Positions 16,986 to 26,100 of a stretch of DNA of 64,000 bases are shown here, piece by piece (positions within the stretch are counted from its first letter, which is position 1; every line of letters begins with the position of its first letter). Both the position numbers and the translations under genes were made by a program. The DNA is from Dyella_A sp035685805. Lineage in GTDB: Bacteria > Pseudomonadota > Gammaproteobacteria > Xanthomonadales > Rhodanobacteraceae. The notes under the pieces are model-generated. The model made no database searches and had not been told where the DNA came from. It worked only from the letters and a program-made list of their open reading frames with translations. The stretch lies in the NCBI RefSeq assembly GCF_035685805.1, contig NZ_DASSAB010000038.1, positions 1 through 64,000 on the forward strand, given 5' to 3'.

Positions 16986-18074
16986 TCATTCGGTGCGACG
17001 TTGGAACCGGTAATGTCCCACCAGCCATTCGTTGCCGCCTGCAAAACCGAACAGTTCCGCGCAGGCCATCCAGAACATGCGCCAGCGCTGGTGCCACAGC
17101 TGTGCGGCAGCCTCTCCATACGTTCCTGCCAGCACGTCGAGGATTTCCTCGCGGTGGGCATCCTGGTTGGCCAGCCAGTGATTTGAGGTCTTTTCATAAT
17201 GGGTGCCGGCGAGGCGCCATTGCTGCTCGATCACCATGTGCTGCTGAAAATGCATGAAGGTATCCGCTGCCGGCATCAGGCCGCCGGTGAAGAAATGGCG
17301 CCCCATCCAGTCGTCGTCACGCTCGGTCTCGAACGGATACATCAGTTCGCGGTGGCAAAAAATGTGCACGAACAGCTTGCCGCCGGGACGCAGCCAGCTT
17401 GAAATGCGTTGCAGCAGGATCTGGTAGTTGCGCACGTGCTCGAACATCTCCACCGACACCACCCGGTCGAATTGCCCCACGTCCAGTTCGAGCCGGTTCA
17501 CGTCTTCGGTGATGACCCGCACGTTGTGCAGGCCGCGCTCGCGGCAGCGCGCCTCGATGTGCTCGCGCTGGGGGCGTGAGTTGGAGACGGTCGTGATCTG
17601 CGATGTGGGAAAGCGCTCGGCCATCCACAGCGTAAGCGAGCCCCATCCGCAGCCGAGTTCGAGGATCTGTTGTCCATCTGCCAGCTCGGCCCGCTCGCCG
17701 TAGAGGGCGAGCATCTTCTCTTCGGCCTGGTCGAGCGTCTCGGTGCCTTCGGGGTAATAGCAGCTGGAATACTTGAGGCGCTCGCCCAGGCACAGTTCGA
17801 AGAACCGTGGCGGCAACTCGTAATGCTGGCGGTTGGCGGCATCGGTGTGGATCGCCAGCGGGCTCTGGCGCAGCTGTTCCAGCTGCGCCCGGAACCGCTG
17901 CCAGGTGGCCTCGGCACCACCTGCGCTCTCTTCACGCAGGCGCTGCGCGCACAGGCGGCGAATACCCAGTCGCAGCAGCGCGTCGGGAACCAGCCCCAGC
18001 TCGGCCAGGTGGGTGAGCCCGTGCTCCCGGGTCTGTTCGATGGCGTCTTGCGGTGCGGCCAGGCTGTCGGTCAT
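16986..18074 (-). CDS. SAM-dependent methyltransferase related to cyclopropane-fatty-acyl-phospholipid synthase
   Basis: A 362-residue protein of the CFA-synthase/mycolic-acid-synthase methyltransferase superfamily. Motif I ILELGCGWGSLTLWMAERFP binds SAM, and VVSVEMFEHVRNY and LRPGGKLFVHIF follow. The N-terminal lipid-facing domain is short and differs from the second CFA homologue in the same operon (19420-20727), so the two probably act on different substrates. The start at 18074 overlaps the upstream gene by 4 bases (ATGA) with AAGGA before it; the frame stays open upstream but lies in the neighbour's coding region. Last gene of a seven-gene minus-strand operon. The substrate is unknown; a membrane phospholipid acyl chain is inferred. 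Confidence 0.85.
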   Translation of the reverse strand: MTDSLAAPQDAIEQTREHGLTHLAELGLVPDALLRLGIRRLCAQRLREESAGGAEATWQRFRAQLEQLRQSPLAIHTDAANRQHYELPPRFFELCLGERLKYSSCYYPEGTETLDQAEEKMLALYGERAELADGQQILELGCGWGSLTLWMAERFPTSQITTVSNSRPQREHIEARCRERGLHNVRVITEDVNRLELDVGQFDRVVSVEMFEHVRNYQILLQRISSWLRPGGKLFVHIFCHRELMYPFETERDDDWMGRHFFTGGLMPAADTFMHFQQHMVIEQQWRLAGTHYEKTSNHWLANQDAHREEILDVLAGTYGEAAAQLWHQRWRMFWMACAELFGFAGGNEWLVGHYRFQRRTE

Positions 18075-18868
18075 GGGGTCGATCCTTGTTCTTTCGGTAG
18101 CCAGGGAATGAAGGCGCTGGTGGTGCGTTGATACTGGCGGTAGTCGTCGCCGCGGCTGCGCAGCGCCTGCGCCTCGGTAAAGGGGATGCCGGTGAAGCGG
18201 TACAGCGACACCAGCATCAGCACCGGGCCCAACCACGCCAGCCACGCGATCGGCGAACCCCAGGCCAGCAGCACGTAGGCGAACCAGTGCGTCCATTCGA
18301 AGAAATAGTTCGGGTGCCGCGAGTAGCGCCACAACCCGGTGCGGCAGGTGTGGCCGCGGTGGGCCGGCTCCCCGCGGAATCGCGCCAGCTGCCGGTCGGC
18401 GACCGACTCGCCATAAAGGCTGCCCAGCCACACCAGCGTGCCCACGATCAAGGGCGTGGAAATGCCTGCTCCGGGCGTCGCTGCCACCGCCAGGAACGGC
18501 AGCGAGAAGATCGTCGTGAACAGCGCCTGCGCTTGGAAGAAGCCGAAGAATTTGGCCTGGTTGTCCCGCCAGTGCCGGCGCAGATACTGGTAACGTCCGT
18601 CTTCGTCTTCATGCCGGATGCGCTGCAGCAGATGCAGCAACAGCCTCAGCGACCACAGCCCGGCCAGCGTTGCCATCAGGCCGCGCACGGCAGGTGATCC
18701 GTCGCCCACCAGCGCGTAGAAAACTGCGCTGAGGCCCATGGTGGCGGTCCAGATCGCGTCGACCAGCGTCGCGTCCCGGCTGCGGTACTGCACCGCCCAC
18801 CCCGCCGACATGGCGGTGGCGGTAACCAGCCAGACGGTGAGGATCTGCCAGCCGAAGTCATGCCACAT
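18071..18868 (-). CDS. DUF1295 integral membrane protein (steroid 5-alpha reductase/ICMT-like fold)
   Basis: A 265-residue multi-spanning membrane protein. The C-terminal segment RTGLWRYSRHPNYFFEWTHW with the conserved RHPNY is the hallmark of DUF1295 and of related NADPH-dependent reductases and isoprenylcysteine methyltransferases. Around seven hydrophobic stretches are visible. The start ATG at 18868 has GGGAG 7 bases upstream and overlaps the end of the DUF2878 gene by 11 bases. DUF1295 genes are often found beside CFA-like methyltransferases and DUF1365. A reductase acting on a modified acyl chain is a reasonable guess only. Confidence 0.85.
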   Translation of the reverse strand: MWHDFGWQILTVWLVTATAMSAGWAVQYRSRDATLVDAIWTATMGLSAVFYALVGDGSPAVRGLMATLAGLWSLRLLLHLLQRIRHEDEDGRYQYLRRHWRDNQAKFFGFFQAQALFTTIFSLPFLAVAATPGAGISTPLIVGTLVWLGSLYGESVADRQLARFRGEPAHRGHTCRTGLWRYSRHPNYFFEWTHWFAYVLLAWGSPIAWLAWLGPVLMLVSLYRFTGIPFTEAQALRSRGDDYRQYQRTTSAFIPWLPKEQGSTP

Positions 18869-19409
18869 GTGCATGCTCCCGCGCGATGGCCGATGACGAC
18901 CGCCGTTCGAATCGCTGCGCCAGCGTGATGAGCGAGGGCAGCGCAACGCACCAACCGAGGCCCAGCGCGATCATTGCCGGCGCGACGCCACGTGGAAATG
19001 CGACCGCGTGCCATCCGCGGGCCGCAGCCAGATATGCCATGGGCGCGCCGATGGCGCCGACCACCGCTGCCAGCAGCGGTCTGCCATGCAGAAAGCGGAA
19101 GCTGTGGCGCAGGGTCAGCGAGAAAGCCGCCCAGATCGAGATGATCCAGACCGGGGCCGCGTGTGCCGACGGTACGGCCGAGGCATAGGCAACCAGGTCA
19201 GTGGCCGCCAGCGCCGAATCCAGCGCCAGGCCCAGCAGCACCGCCAGCGGCATGAGCCACGCGTCGACGCGACCGTCCGGGCGGCTCAGGTACCAGACGG
19301 CGAAGGGAAGCAGCGCCAGCGGCGCAGCCCACCAGTAGCCGGTGGACGCGCCCCAGATGGCGGCAAACCACACCAGCTGGTAGGCAATGGCGTTGGCCCA
19401 GACTTTCAT
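18858..19409 (-). CDS. DUF2878-family membrane protein
   Basis: A 183-residue protein with about five hydrophobic helices (WANAIAYQLVWFAAIWGAS, WWAAPLALLPFAVWYL, LMPLAVLLGLALDSAL and later segments) and the WIISIWAAFSLTLRHSF stretch typical of DUF2878. Function is unknown. It lies between the CFA synthase gene (10 bases away) and the DUF1295 gene (11-base overlap), so translational coupling is likely. The ribosome-binding site before the ATG at 19409 is weak, consistent with coupling. Confidence 0.75.
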   Translation of the reverse strand: MKVWANAIAYQLVWFAAIWGASTGYWWAAPLALLPFAVWYLSRPDGRVDAWLMPLAVLLGLALDSALAATDLVAYASAVPSAHAAPVWIISIWAAFSLTLRHSFRFLHGRPLLAAVVGAIGAPMAYLAAARGWHAVAFPRGVAPAMIALGLGWCVALPSLITLAQRFERRSSSAIAREHAHVA

Positions 19410-19419
19410 CGCTGCGTCG

Positions 19420-20727
19420 TCAGGCGGCGGCGGAAGAGGGCAGGTCGGGCAGGAACGAGGCCCGGCGGCATCCCGGCCGCGTCAGCAGCATCTGCACGTC
19501 GCCGATCGAGCGCTCGCGGAAGCCGCCCTCGCAGTACGCCAGGTAGAACTCCCACATGCGAACGAAGCGCTCGTCGTAGCCGGCGTTGATCACTTCGGCA
19601 CGGCGCCCCATGAAGCGCTCGCGCCACGCCTTGAGGGTCAGCGCGTAGCTCGGCCCGATGTCCTCCAGGTGGAACAGGCGCAGGTCGCTGGACTTGCGCG
19701 CCGCGCCGAGCATTGCGCTCACCGACGGAATGAAGCTGCCGGGGAACACATAGCGCTTGATGTAGTCGACCGACTTCAGCGCCTGCTCGTAGCGGTGATC
19801 CTCGATGGTGATGGCCTGGATCAGCGCCATGCCGTCGTCCTTCAGCAGGCGCGAGATGGCGCTGAAGTAGGTCGGCATGAAGCCGGCACCGATCGCCTCG
19901 ATCATCTCGATCGACACCAGCTTGTCGTAGCGGCCGGTGAGGTCGCGGTAGTCGTTGAGCAGGATCTCGACGCGGTCGCCGAGCCCCGCCTCGGCCACAC
20001 GCTGGGTGGCCAGGTCGAACTGCTCGCGCGAAATCGTGGTGGTGGTGACGCGGCAGCCATAGCGGCTGGCCGCGTGGATCGCGAATCCGCCCCAGCCGGT
20101 GCCGATCTCCAGCACGTGGTCGGCTGGCGAGAGGTCGAGCTTCTGGCAGATGCGGTCGAGCTTGCGGGTGGAGGCCGTCTCCAGCGACTCGCTCTCGTCC
20201 GCGTAGATCGCCGAGGAGTACATCAGGTCCGGCGACAGGAACAGGCCGAACAGGTTGTTGCCCAGGTCGTAGTGCGCGGCGATGTTGCGCCGGCTGCCCG
20301 AGCGCGTGTTGCGGTTGAGCGCGTGCCACGCCTTCATCGCCAGTCCGCCGAGGCGCGCCAGGCCGCTTTCCATGCCGTCGAGCAGGTCGCGGTTGCGCAC
20401 CATGATGCGGATCAGCGCCACCAGGTCGTCGCAGCGCCACATGCCCTCGATGTAGGCCTCGCCGGCGCCCACGCTGCCGTTGGCGGCCACCAGCCGGTAA
20501 AAGCGCGGATCGAGCACGCGCAGGTGCACGCGCAGCGGCTCCTCGCCGGCGATCGGCGTGCCCAGCTCCACCGAGTCGACCGCGTCGTCCAGGGTCAGGC
20601 GACAGCCCTTGAGCTGGCCCATCTGCGCCAGCAGGCGGCCGCGCAGCATGCGCTCCAGGCTGCCCGGCTGCGTGGCGATGGCCGGCATCTCCTCGGCGGC
20701 GGTGCTCAATTCGATATCCATGGTCAT
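19420..20727 (-). CDS. cfa: Cyclopropane-fatty-acyl-phospholipid synthase family protein
   Basis: A 435-residue protein with a CFA-synthase N-terminal domain (about 30-130) and a SAM-dependent methyltransferase domain (HYDLGNNLFGLFLSPDLMYS; motif I VLEIGTGWGGFAIHAASRYG; VSIEMIEAIG). ERSIGDVQMLLTRP near the end is typical of the family. It transfers a methylene or methyl group from SAM to the double bond of membrane phospholipid acyl chains. The desaturase that heads the operon could supply that double bond. The start at 20727 overlaps the DUF1365 stop (ATGA); an in-frame ATG at 20721 is an alternative. Whether it makes cyclopropanes or methyl branches cannot be read from the sequence. Confidence 0.88.
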   Translation of the reverse strand: MTMDIELSTAAEEMPAIATQPGSLERMLRGRLLAQMGQLKGCRLTLDDAVDSVELGTPIAGEEPLRVHLRVLDPRFYRLVAANGSVGAGEAYIEGMWRCDDLVALIRIMVRNRDLLDGMESGLARLGGLAMKAWHALNRNTRSGSRRNIAAHYDLGNNLFGLFLSPDLMYSSAIYADESESLETASTRKLDRICQKLDLSPADHVLEIGTGWGGFAIHAASRYGCRVTTTTISREQFDLATQRVAEAGLGDRVEILLNDYRDLTGRYDKLVSIEMIEAIGAGFMPTYFSAISRLLKDDGMALIQAITIEDHRYEQALKSVDYIKRYVFPGSFIPSVSAMLGAARKSSDLRLFHLEDIGPSYALTLKAWRERFMGRRAEVINAGYDERFVRMWEFYLAYCEGGFRERSIGDVQMLLTRPGCRRASFLPDLPSSAAA

Positions 20728-21575
20728 TTCTCGTGATGCTCGGGATGGTCGTGAACGGGTACGCGCTTGAGCCACAACTTCAGGGCCTGCCAGTGAATCG
20801 CCCACACCACCTGCAGTGTCATCAGCGGGTAGCGCCACAGCACGCGGGCCAGGCCGGCACCGTCCAGCGGTCGGCGTTCCAGCACCAGCGTGGCGTCGAA
20901 GTCGCGACGGTCGCCGTCAAGCACGTTCATGTGTACGCGCAACACGTCCCCCGGGATGCCGAAGCGCCAGTCGTAGCGACGGGCCATCGGCATGAACGGC
21001 GACACATGGAAGGTCTTGTCGAACGCCCAGGCCGCCACCGTGCCGCGTGTGCGGCCCTCGGCCAGTGGCAGCACGTAGGCGTGGCGCTCCTTCCACGGCG
21101 TGTTGGTGATTTCGGCGACGACGGTTTCCAGCGTGCGGCCATCCGCGGCATAGCAGTAGTAGAAGCTCACCGGGTTGAACACGTGGCCGCCGTAGCGCAG
21201 GTGGGTGAGCAGCCGGATCGGGCCGGCCGGACGCACGCCGGTATGCGCGGCCACGCGTTGGCGCACGGCTTCGTCCAGCGGCAGATCCACCGGGCCGAGA
21301 TAGTCGCTGCGGCGGAACTCGGCCAGGTTGCGGCGATCGCTCGACCACAGCCAGCGCCGTGCGAACAGCGTGGGCAGCTCGGCCAGATCCAGGTACAGCA
21401 TCGCCATGCGGTACCGGAACGCGTGGGCGCGCGGCGCATGACGCCGATGGCGCACCCAGCCCTCGTAGATGGCGCTGGCCGGCAGGCGCGCCACGGTATC
21501 GGTGTCCTCGACCTTTCGTGGCGCGGATGCAACCGCCCCTCCGGCCGCCGACTGGCGCAGCGCCGAATTCACCAC
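20724..21575 (-). CDS. DUF1365 family protein
   Basis: A 283-residue protein of DUF1365. Conserved segments visible are SAIYEGWVRHRRHAPRAHAF near the amino end, LLTHLRYGGHVFNPVSFYYC in the middle, and FDKTFHVSPFMPMARRYDWR. It has no recognised catalytic motif. DUF1365 genes nearly always lie between an FAD-dependent oxidoreductase gene and a CFA-like gene, exactly as here, and are thought to take part in lipid modification. Translation most likely starts at GTG (two tandem GTGs at 21570-21575) overlapping the end of the FAD gene. Confidence 0.85.
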   Translation of the reverse strand: MVNSALRQSAAGGAVASAPRKVEDTDTVARLPASAIYEGWVRHRRHAPRAHAFRYRMAMLYLDLAELPTLFARRWLWSSDRRNLAEFRRSDYLGPVDLPLDEAVRQRVAAHTGVRPAGPIRLLTHLRYGGHVFNPVSFYYCYAADGRTLETVVAEITNTPWKERHAYVLPLAEGRTRGTVAAWAFDKTFHVSPFMPMARRYDWRFGIPGDVLRVHMNVLDGDRRDFDATLVLERRPLDGAGLARVLWRYPLMTLQVVWAIHWQALKLWLKRVPVHDHPEHHEK

Positions 21576-22810
21576 TGCACTCCGAGTGCGCGTGTCACTT
21601 CCACCGCGCTGCGCATGCCGTCCTCGTGGAAACCCCAGCCCCAGTAGGCACCGGCGAACCAGACCCGATCCTTGCCCTGGATCTCGCCCTTGCGCTGCTG
21701 CGCCGCCACCGACGCATGGCTGTATTCCGGATGCGCATAGCGCATGCGGCGCAGCACCTTGGCCGGATCGATCCGGTCGGTGCAGTTGAGCGAGACGCAG
21801 AACGTCTCCGAGGCATCAAGCGACTGCAACAGGTTCATGCAGTAGGTCACCGTGCACGCGTCGCCGGGCTTGCTCGGAATGAGGACGTTCCATGCTGACC
21901 ACGCCTTGCGCCGTTTGGGCAGCAGGCGCGTGTCGGTGTGCAGCACCGTGTCGTTCTCCTGGTAGCGGATGGCGCCGAGCACCTCGCGCTCCGCCGTCGT
22001 TGGCTGGACCAGCAGCGGCAGCGCCTCGTCGCTGTGGCAGGCCAGCACGACGTGGTCGTAGCGCTCGCTGCCGGCCAGGGAGGTCACTTCCACACCGTCG
22101 GCGTGCCGCCGCACCTCTCGCACCGGACAGGCGATGCGTTCGGTGACGTTCCAGCGCTTGCGCAGGGCGTCGACGTAACGGGTGGAACCACCGCGCACCA
22201 CGCGCCACTGCGGCCGGCCTTCGACCTGCAGCATGTGGTGGTTGGCCATGAACTGCACGAGGTAACGCGCGGGGAAGTCGAGCACCTTGTCGCTGGGCGA
22301 AGACCACAGCGCCGAGGCCATCGGCACGATGTGGCGATCGCGGAACATTGCGCCGTAGCGGCGCTCGCGCAGGTAGTCGCCCAGGGTCGGGCCGGCGTCG
22401 GTGGTCTGCAGCAGCGCCGGCGACTCGCGGTAGAACCGGGTGAGGTCGCGCACCATGCCGTAGAACGCCGGCGAGAGCAGGTTGCGGCGCTGGCAGAACA
22501 GCGCGTCGACGGTGGTGGTGCCGTACTCGAAGCCGCTCGCCTCGTCGTGCACGGCGAAGCTCATCGTGGTCGGCTGCGAATCCACGCCGAGCTCGGCGAA
22601 CAGCCGGCTCAGGAGCGGGTAGTTGTCCGGGTTGAACACGATGAAGCCGCTGTCCACCGCGTAGGGGCGGCCGTTCGAGCTGACGTCGTGGGTGTGCGTG
22701 TGGCCGCCGATGTAGGCGTTGGCTTCGTACAGGTCCACCTGATGCTCGCGCGACAGCAGCCACGCCGAGGCCATGCCCGAGATACCGCCACCAATGACTG
22801 CTATGCGCAT
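21569..22810 (-). CDS. FAD-dependent oxidoreductase (NAD/FAD-binding, amine-oxidase-like)
   Basis: A 413-residue flavoprotein beginning with the dinucleotide-binding motif MRIAVIGGGISGMASAWLLS and an acidic residue at the end of the second strand (VDLYEANAYIGGHTHTH). A C-terminal FAD motif follows (VWFAGAYWGWGFHEDGMRSA). It resembles phytoene-desaturase/amine-oxidase-fold enzymes that associate with DUF1365 and CFA genes. The role is probably desaturation or oxidation of a membrane lipid acyl chain, inferred from context. The desaturase gene ends just upstream (stop at 22818), 7 bases away, and the stop overlaps the DUF1365 start. Confidence 0.88.
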   Translation of the reverse strand: MRIAVIGGGISGMASAWLLSREHQVDLYEANAYIGGHTHTHDVSSNGRPYAVDSGFIVFNPDNYPLLSRLFAELGVDSQPTTMSFAVHDEASGFEYGTTTVDALFCQRRNLLSPAFYGMVRDLTRFYRESPALLQTTDAGPTLGDYLRERRYGAMFRDRHIVPMASALWSSPSDKVLDFPARYLVQFMANHHMLQVEGRPQWRVVRGGSTRYVDALRKRWNVTERIACPVREVRRHADGVEVTSLAGSERYDHVVLACHSDEALPLLVQPTTAEREVLGAIRYQENDTVLHTDTRLLPKRRKAWSAWNVLIPSKPGDACTVTYCMNLLQSLDASETFCVSLNCTDRIDPAKVLRRMRYAHPEYSHASVAAQQRKGEIQGKDRVWFAGAYWGWGFHEDGMRSAVEVTRALGVQW

Positions 22811-22817
22811 GGCGATC

Positions 22818-23762
22818 TCAGCGCCCGCTGCGCTTGAGGCCGGCCGGTACCGCCTTGAGCTCGCGCACCAGCCCGAACACCGCCATCGTCCGCAGGATGT
22901 AGAAAGTCAGGTCGACCTCCCACCAGCGGAAACCCTGCCGCGCCGAGCCCGGGAAGTGGTGATGGTTGTTGTGCCAGCCCTCGCCGAAGGTAAGGATCGC
23001 CAGCAGCCAGTTGTTGCGGCTGTTGTCGCGGGTAGCGAAGCGGCGGCTGCCGAAGCGGTGGGCCAGCGAGTTGATCGTTACCGTCACGTGGAACAACACG
23101 ATGGTGGAGATGAAAAACCCCCACACCAGCAGCTGCGGCCCGTTGGTGCCCAGTTCCGGGTGCGCCACGCCCAGCCAGCGGCCGAGGAAGAACAGGCCCA
23201 CCGCCAGCGCCACCGGCACCAGCAGGTCGAAGCGGTCGAGCAGGCGCAGCTCGGGAAACTTCACCAGATCGGGAATTTTCGACCAGTCGGTGCGAAACCC
23301 TGCGCGGCTGAGGAACCAGCCCATGTGGCTGTGCACGAAGCCGTGCTGCACGGGCGAATGCACGTCCGCCGGGGTGTCGGCATGGCGGTGATGGTTGCGG
23401 TGGTGCGCCGCCCACCACAGCGGCCCGCGCTGCACCGCGCTGGCGCCGATCAGCGCGAACGCAAATTGCACCGGCCGCGACGCCTTGAACGCGCGGTGCG
23501 AAAAATACCGGTGGTAGAACGCCGTGATCGCGAACATGCGAATCGCGTACAACCCCAGCGCCACCCAGAACGCGAACCACGAAAAGCCGACCCAGATCAC
23601 CGCCAGGCAGGCCAGGTGCATGGCGATGAAGGGGATCACCCGGCTCCAGTCGACCCGTTGATCGTCGTCGCCCACCTCATCCTGGACGCTGGTGTCGAAC
23701 CAGCGAACCACGCCCGTGAGCAGGCGCTTGAACAGGGAAACTTGCGCAGTGGGCGTGTCCAT
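22818..23762 (-). CDS. Membrane fatty acid desaturase (acyl-lipid/acyl-CoA type)
   Basis: A 314-residue integral membrane di-iron desaturase. All three histidine clusters are present: HRYFSHRAF, HHRNHHRHAD and HNNHHHFPGSARQG. Long hydrophobic segments between them place the active site on the cytoplasmic face. It introduces a cis double bond into acyl chains using O2. As first gene of the seven-gene operon it can supply the unsaturated substrate for the CFA-like enzymes. The ATG at 23762 (MDTPTAQVSLFKRLL) was chosen over an in-frame GTG at 23834 because the extra 24 residues are not desaturase-like. The ribosome-binding site is weak. Confidence 0.9.
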   Translation of the reverse strand: MDTPTAQVSLFKRLLTGVVRWFDTSVQDEVGDDDQRVDWSRVIPFIAMHLACLAVIWVGFSWFAFWVALGLYAIRMFAITAFYHRYFSHRAFKASRPVQFAFALIGASAVQRGPLWWAAHHRNHHRHADTPADVHSPVQHGFVHSHMGWFLSRAGFRTDWSKIPDLVKFPELRLLDRFDLLVPVALAVGLFFLGRWLGVAHPELGTNGPQLLVWGFFISTIVLFHVTVTINSLAHRFGSRRFATRDNSRNNWLLAILTFGEGWHNNHHHFPGSARQGFRWWEVDLTFYILRTMAVFGLVRELKAVPAGLKRSGR

Positions 23763-23930
23763 CGAGGCGGTCAACCGTAGAGAAGGGGTGAAAAGGTCAG
23801 CGTAAGTACGGTCTAACGGTGCGGGCGGATGCACTGCCGCAGCCGAGCTGGGCGGGGCTGGCGACGGAGCGGACGGCCGCTTGAGGACAGCGCTTGCTGC
23901 TAGTGGCGGCGGGTCGATAGGCTTTCCCGG

Positions 23931-24734
23931 ATGTCCCCCTCACGCTCCCCCCGGTCGCGCCGCCCGAGCGTCGCCCCATTGGCCCGTTCAACTCCCCGTT
24001 TCGGGCTGGCGCGCGTGCTCAGCAAGCTCGGCGTGTGCTCCCGCAGCCAGGCCGAGCAGGCCGTGCGGGCGGGACGGGTGACGGTGGACGGGCGCCTGGT
24101 GCTCGATCCCGAGCGGCCGACCGACATCGCCACCGAGCGTGTCTCGCTTGACGCGATAGTGGTCGGTCAGGCCACTGCCGTCTACATCGCGTTGAACAAG
24201 CCGCGTGGAGTGGTGGTGAGCGCGGCGGATGAGCGCGGTCGCGACACCGTCTACCGCCTGCTGGAAGGCGCCGACCTGCCGTGGCTGGGGCCGGTCGGCC
24301 GGCTCGATCGCGCCAGTGAGGGGTTGCTGCTGCTCAGCAACGACACCCGATGGGCTGCCGGCCTTACCGAGCCGGCACGTCACGTCGCCAAGACCTACCA
24401 CGTGCAGGTGGATTGCCGGCCCGATGAGGCGCTGCTGGCCCGGCTGCGCGAGGGGGTGGTCGATGCCGGCGAGCGGCTGGGGGCCGTGGCGGTCAGCGTG
24501 CTGCGCGAGGGCGAGAAGAATGCCTGGCTGGAGGTTGTGCTCGACGAAGGGCGCAATCGCCACATCCGCCGGCTGCTGGCGGCCCACGACATCGGCGTGC
24601 TGCGCCTGATCCGCGTGGCAATCGGCCCGCTGCCGCTGGGCGAGCTGGCGAAAGGGCAGTGGCGGCATCTTCGCGATGACGAGGTGGCTGCCCTGCGGCA
24701 GATGCCGGCGACGGACGTTGCCCCCGGCAAATGA
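23931..24734 (+). CDS. RsuA/RluB-E family rRNA pseudouridine synthase
   Basis: A 267-residue protein. A basic, Ser/Arg/Pro-rich extension (1-25) precedes an S4 RNA-binding domain (LARVLSKLGVCSRSQAEQAV, residues about 28-75). A pseudouridine synthase catalytic domain follows, with YIALNKPRGVVVS and the catalytic aspartate in VGRLDRASEGLLLL. DEGRNRHIRRLLAA is the C-terminal substrate loop. It isomerises uridine in rRNA; the exact target (RsuA, RluB, RluE or RluF type) cannot be assigned. Divergent from the lipid operon across 168 bases. Confidence 0.9.
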   Translation: MSPSRSPRSRRPSVAPLARSTPRFGLARVLSKLGVCSRSQAEQAVRAGRVTVDGRLVLDPERPTDIATERVSLDAIVVGQATAVYIALNKPRGVVVSAADERGRDTVYRLLEGADLPWLGPVGRLDRASEGLLLLSNDTRWAAGLTEPARHVAKTYHVQVDCRPDEALLARLREGVVDAGERLGAVAVSVLREGEKNAWLEVVLDEGRNRHIRRLLAAHDIGVLRLIRVAIGPLPLGELAKGQWRHLRDDEVAALRQMPATDVAPGK

Positions 24735-24849
24735 CCCGCACGGAAGGCCGTACGGCGGTGCGGCCCCGCGCGGATGAGGGCGCGGTCAGCCCGGCGGTGT
24801 CATCGGAGCACCGCGCGGCTTCGCCATCACCCGGCGCAGGCGAAGCGGT

Positions 24850-26046
24850 CTAGTCGATCACGCCCAGCCGCTTGCCGATGCGGGTAAACGCATCAATGGC
24901 GCGGTCCAGATGCTCCCGCGTGTGCGCCGCACTCATCTGGGTGCGGATGCGCGCCTGACCCTTGGGCACCACCGGAAAGAAGAAACCGGTGACGTAGATG
25001 CCTTCTTCCAGCAGGCCGGCGGCCATCGCCTGCGCCTTCGGTGCGTCGTAGATCATTACCGGCACGATCGGGTGCACGCCCGGCTTGATGTCGAAGCCGG
25101 CGGCGGTCATGCGCTCGCGGAAGTAGGCGGTGTTCTCCTGCACCTTCGCGCGCAGCTCGCCGGCGCTTTCGAGCATGTCGAACACCTTGATCGCCGCGGC
25201 CACCACATGCGGCGGCAGCGAGTTGGAGAACAGGTACGGGCGCGAGCGCTGGCGCAGCAGTTCGATCACTTCCTTCGGGCCGGTGGTGAAGCCGCCCAGC
25301 GCGCCGCCGAGCGCCTTGCCCAGGGTGCCGGTGAAGATGTCGACCTTGTCCATCACGCCGTTGACCTCGGCCGCGCCGCGGCCGGTGGCGCCGAGGAAGC
25401 CGGTGCAGTGGCATTCGTCGATGTGCACCAACGCGTTGTACTTCTCGGCCAGCGCGGTGATCTGGTCCAGCGGGGCGATGAAGCCGTCCATCGAGAACGC
25501 GCCGTCGGTGGTGATCAGCTTGGTCTTGGCGCCGGCGGCGTCGGCGGCCTGCAGCTGGGCCTCCAGGTCGGCCATGTCGCAGTTGGCGTAGCGGAAGCGC
25601 TTGGCCTTGCACAGGCGGATGCCGTCGATGATCGAGGCGTGGTTGAGCGCGTCGGAGATCACCGCGTCCTCCTCGCCCAGCAGCGGCTCGTACAGGCCGC
25701 CGTTGGCGTCGAAGCAGGCAGCGTAGAGGATGGTGTCCTCGGTGCCGAAGAACTCGGCGATCTTGGCTTCGAGCTGCTTGTGCAGATCCTGCGTGCCGCA
25801 GATGAAGCGCACCGATGCCATGCCGAAGCCGTGGGTGTCCAGCGCCTCCTTGGCGGCGGCGATCACGTCCGGATGATCGGCCAGGCCGAGGTAGTTGTTG
25901 GCGCAGAAGTTGAGCACCTTGCGCCCGCCTTCCAGCTCGATCTCGGCCGACTGCGGCGAGACGATGATGCGCTCGGCCTTGAACAGGCCCTGCTCGCGGA
26001 TGGTGTGGAGCTCGGCGGCGTAGCGGTCGCGGGCGGTGTAGGTCAC
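24850..26046 (-). CDS. kbl: Glycine C-acetyltransferase (2-amino-3-ketobutyrate CoA ligase)
   Basis: PLP-dependent enzyme of 398 residues, the same length as E. coli Kbl. It cleaves 2-amino-3-ketobutyrate with CoA to glycine and acetyl-CoA, completing threonine catabolism begun by Tdh. Visible motifs are LNFCANNYLGLADHPD, SVRFICGTQDLHKQLE, HIDECHCTGFLG, and the PLP lysine in TGTLGKALGGALGGF. Translation starts at GTG (26044-26046) with GGAG 8 bases upstream. The frame is open far upstream through the repeat and tdh antiframe, which is an artefact of high GC. It lies downstream of tdh, the usual pair, but the two genes are separated by a 200-base gap with an inverted-repeat element. Confidence 0.96.
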   Translation of the reverse strand: MTYTARDRYAAELHTIREQGLFKAERIIVSPQSAEIELEGGRKVLNFCANNYLGLADHPDVIAAAKEALDTHGFGMASVRFICGTQDLHKQLEAKIAEFFGTEDTILYAACFDANGGLYEPLLGEEDAVISDALNHASIIDGIRLCKAKRFRYANCDMADLEAQLQAADAAGAKTKLITTDGAFSMDGFIAPLDQITALAEKYNALVHIDECHCTGFLGATGRGAAEVNGVMDKVDIFTGTLGKALGGALGGFTTGPKEVIELLRQRSRPYLFSNSLPPHVVAAAIKVFDMLESAGELRAKVQENTAYFRERMTAAGFDIKPGVHPIVPVMIYDAPKAQAMAAGLLEEGIYVTGFFFPVVPKGQARIRTQMSAAHTREHLDRAIDAFTRIGKRLGVID

Positions 26047-26100
26047 GTGGGGTTCTCCGTTTTGGGAGGCGGCAGACGCCGCGAATGGCAATCTCGCCCC

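Noticed and set aside
16986..18431. 481-residue version of the second CFA-like methyltransferase
   Set aside because: The first 119 codons overlap the DUF1295 gene and are not family-like; the ATGA overlap at 18071-18074 gives a natural start.
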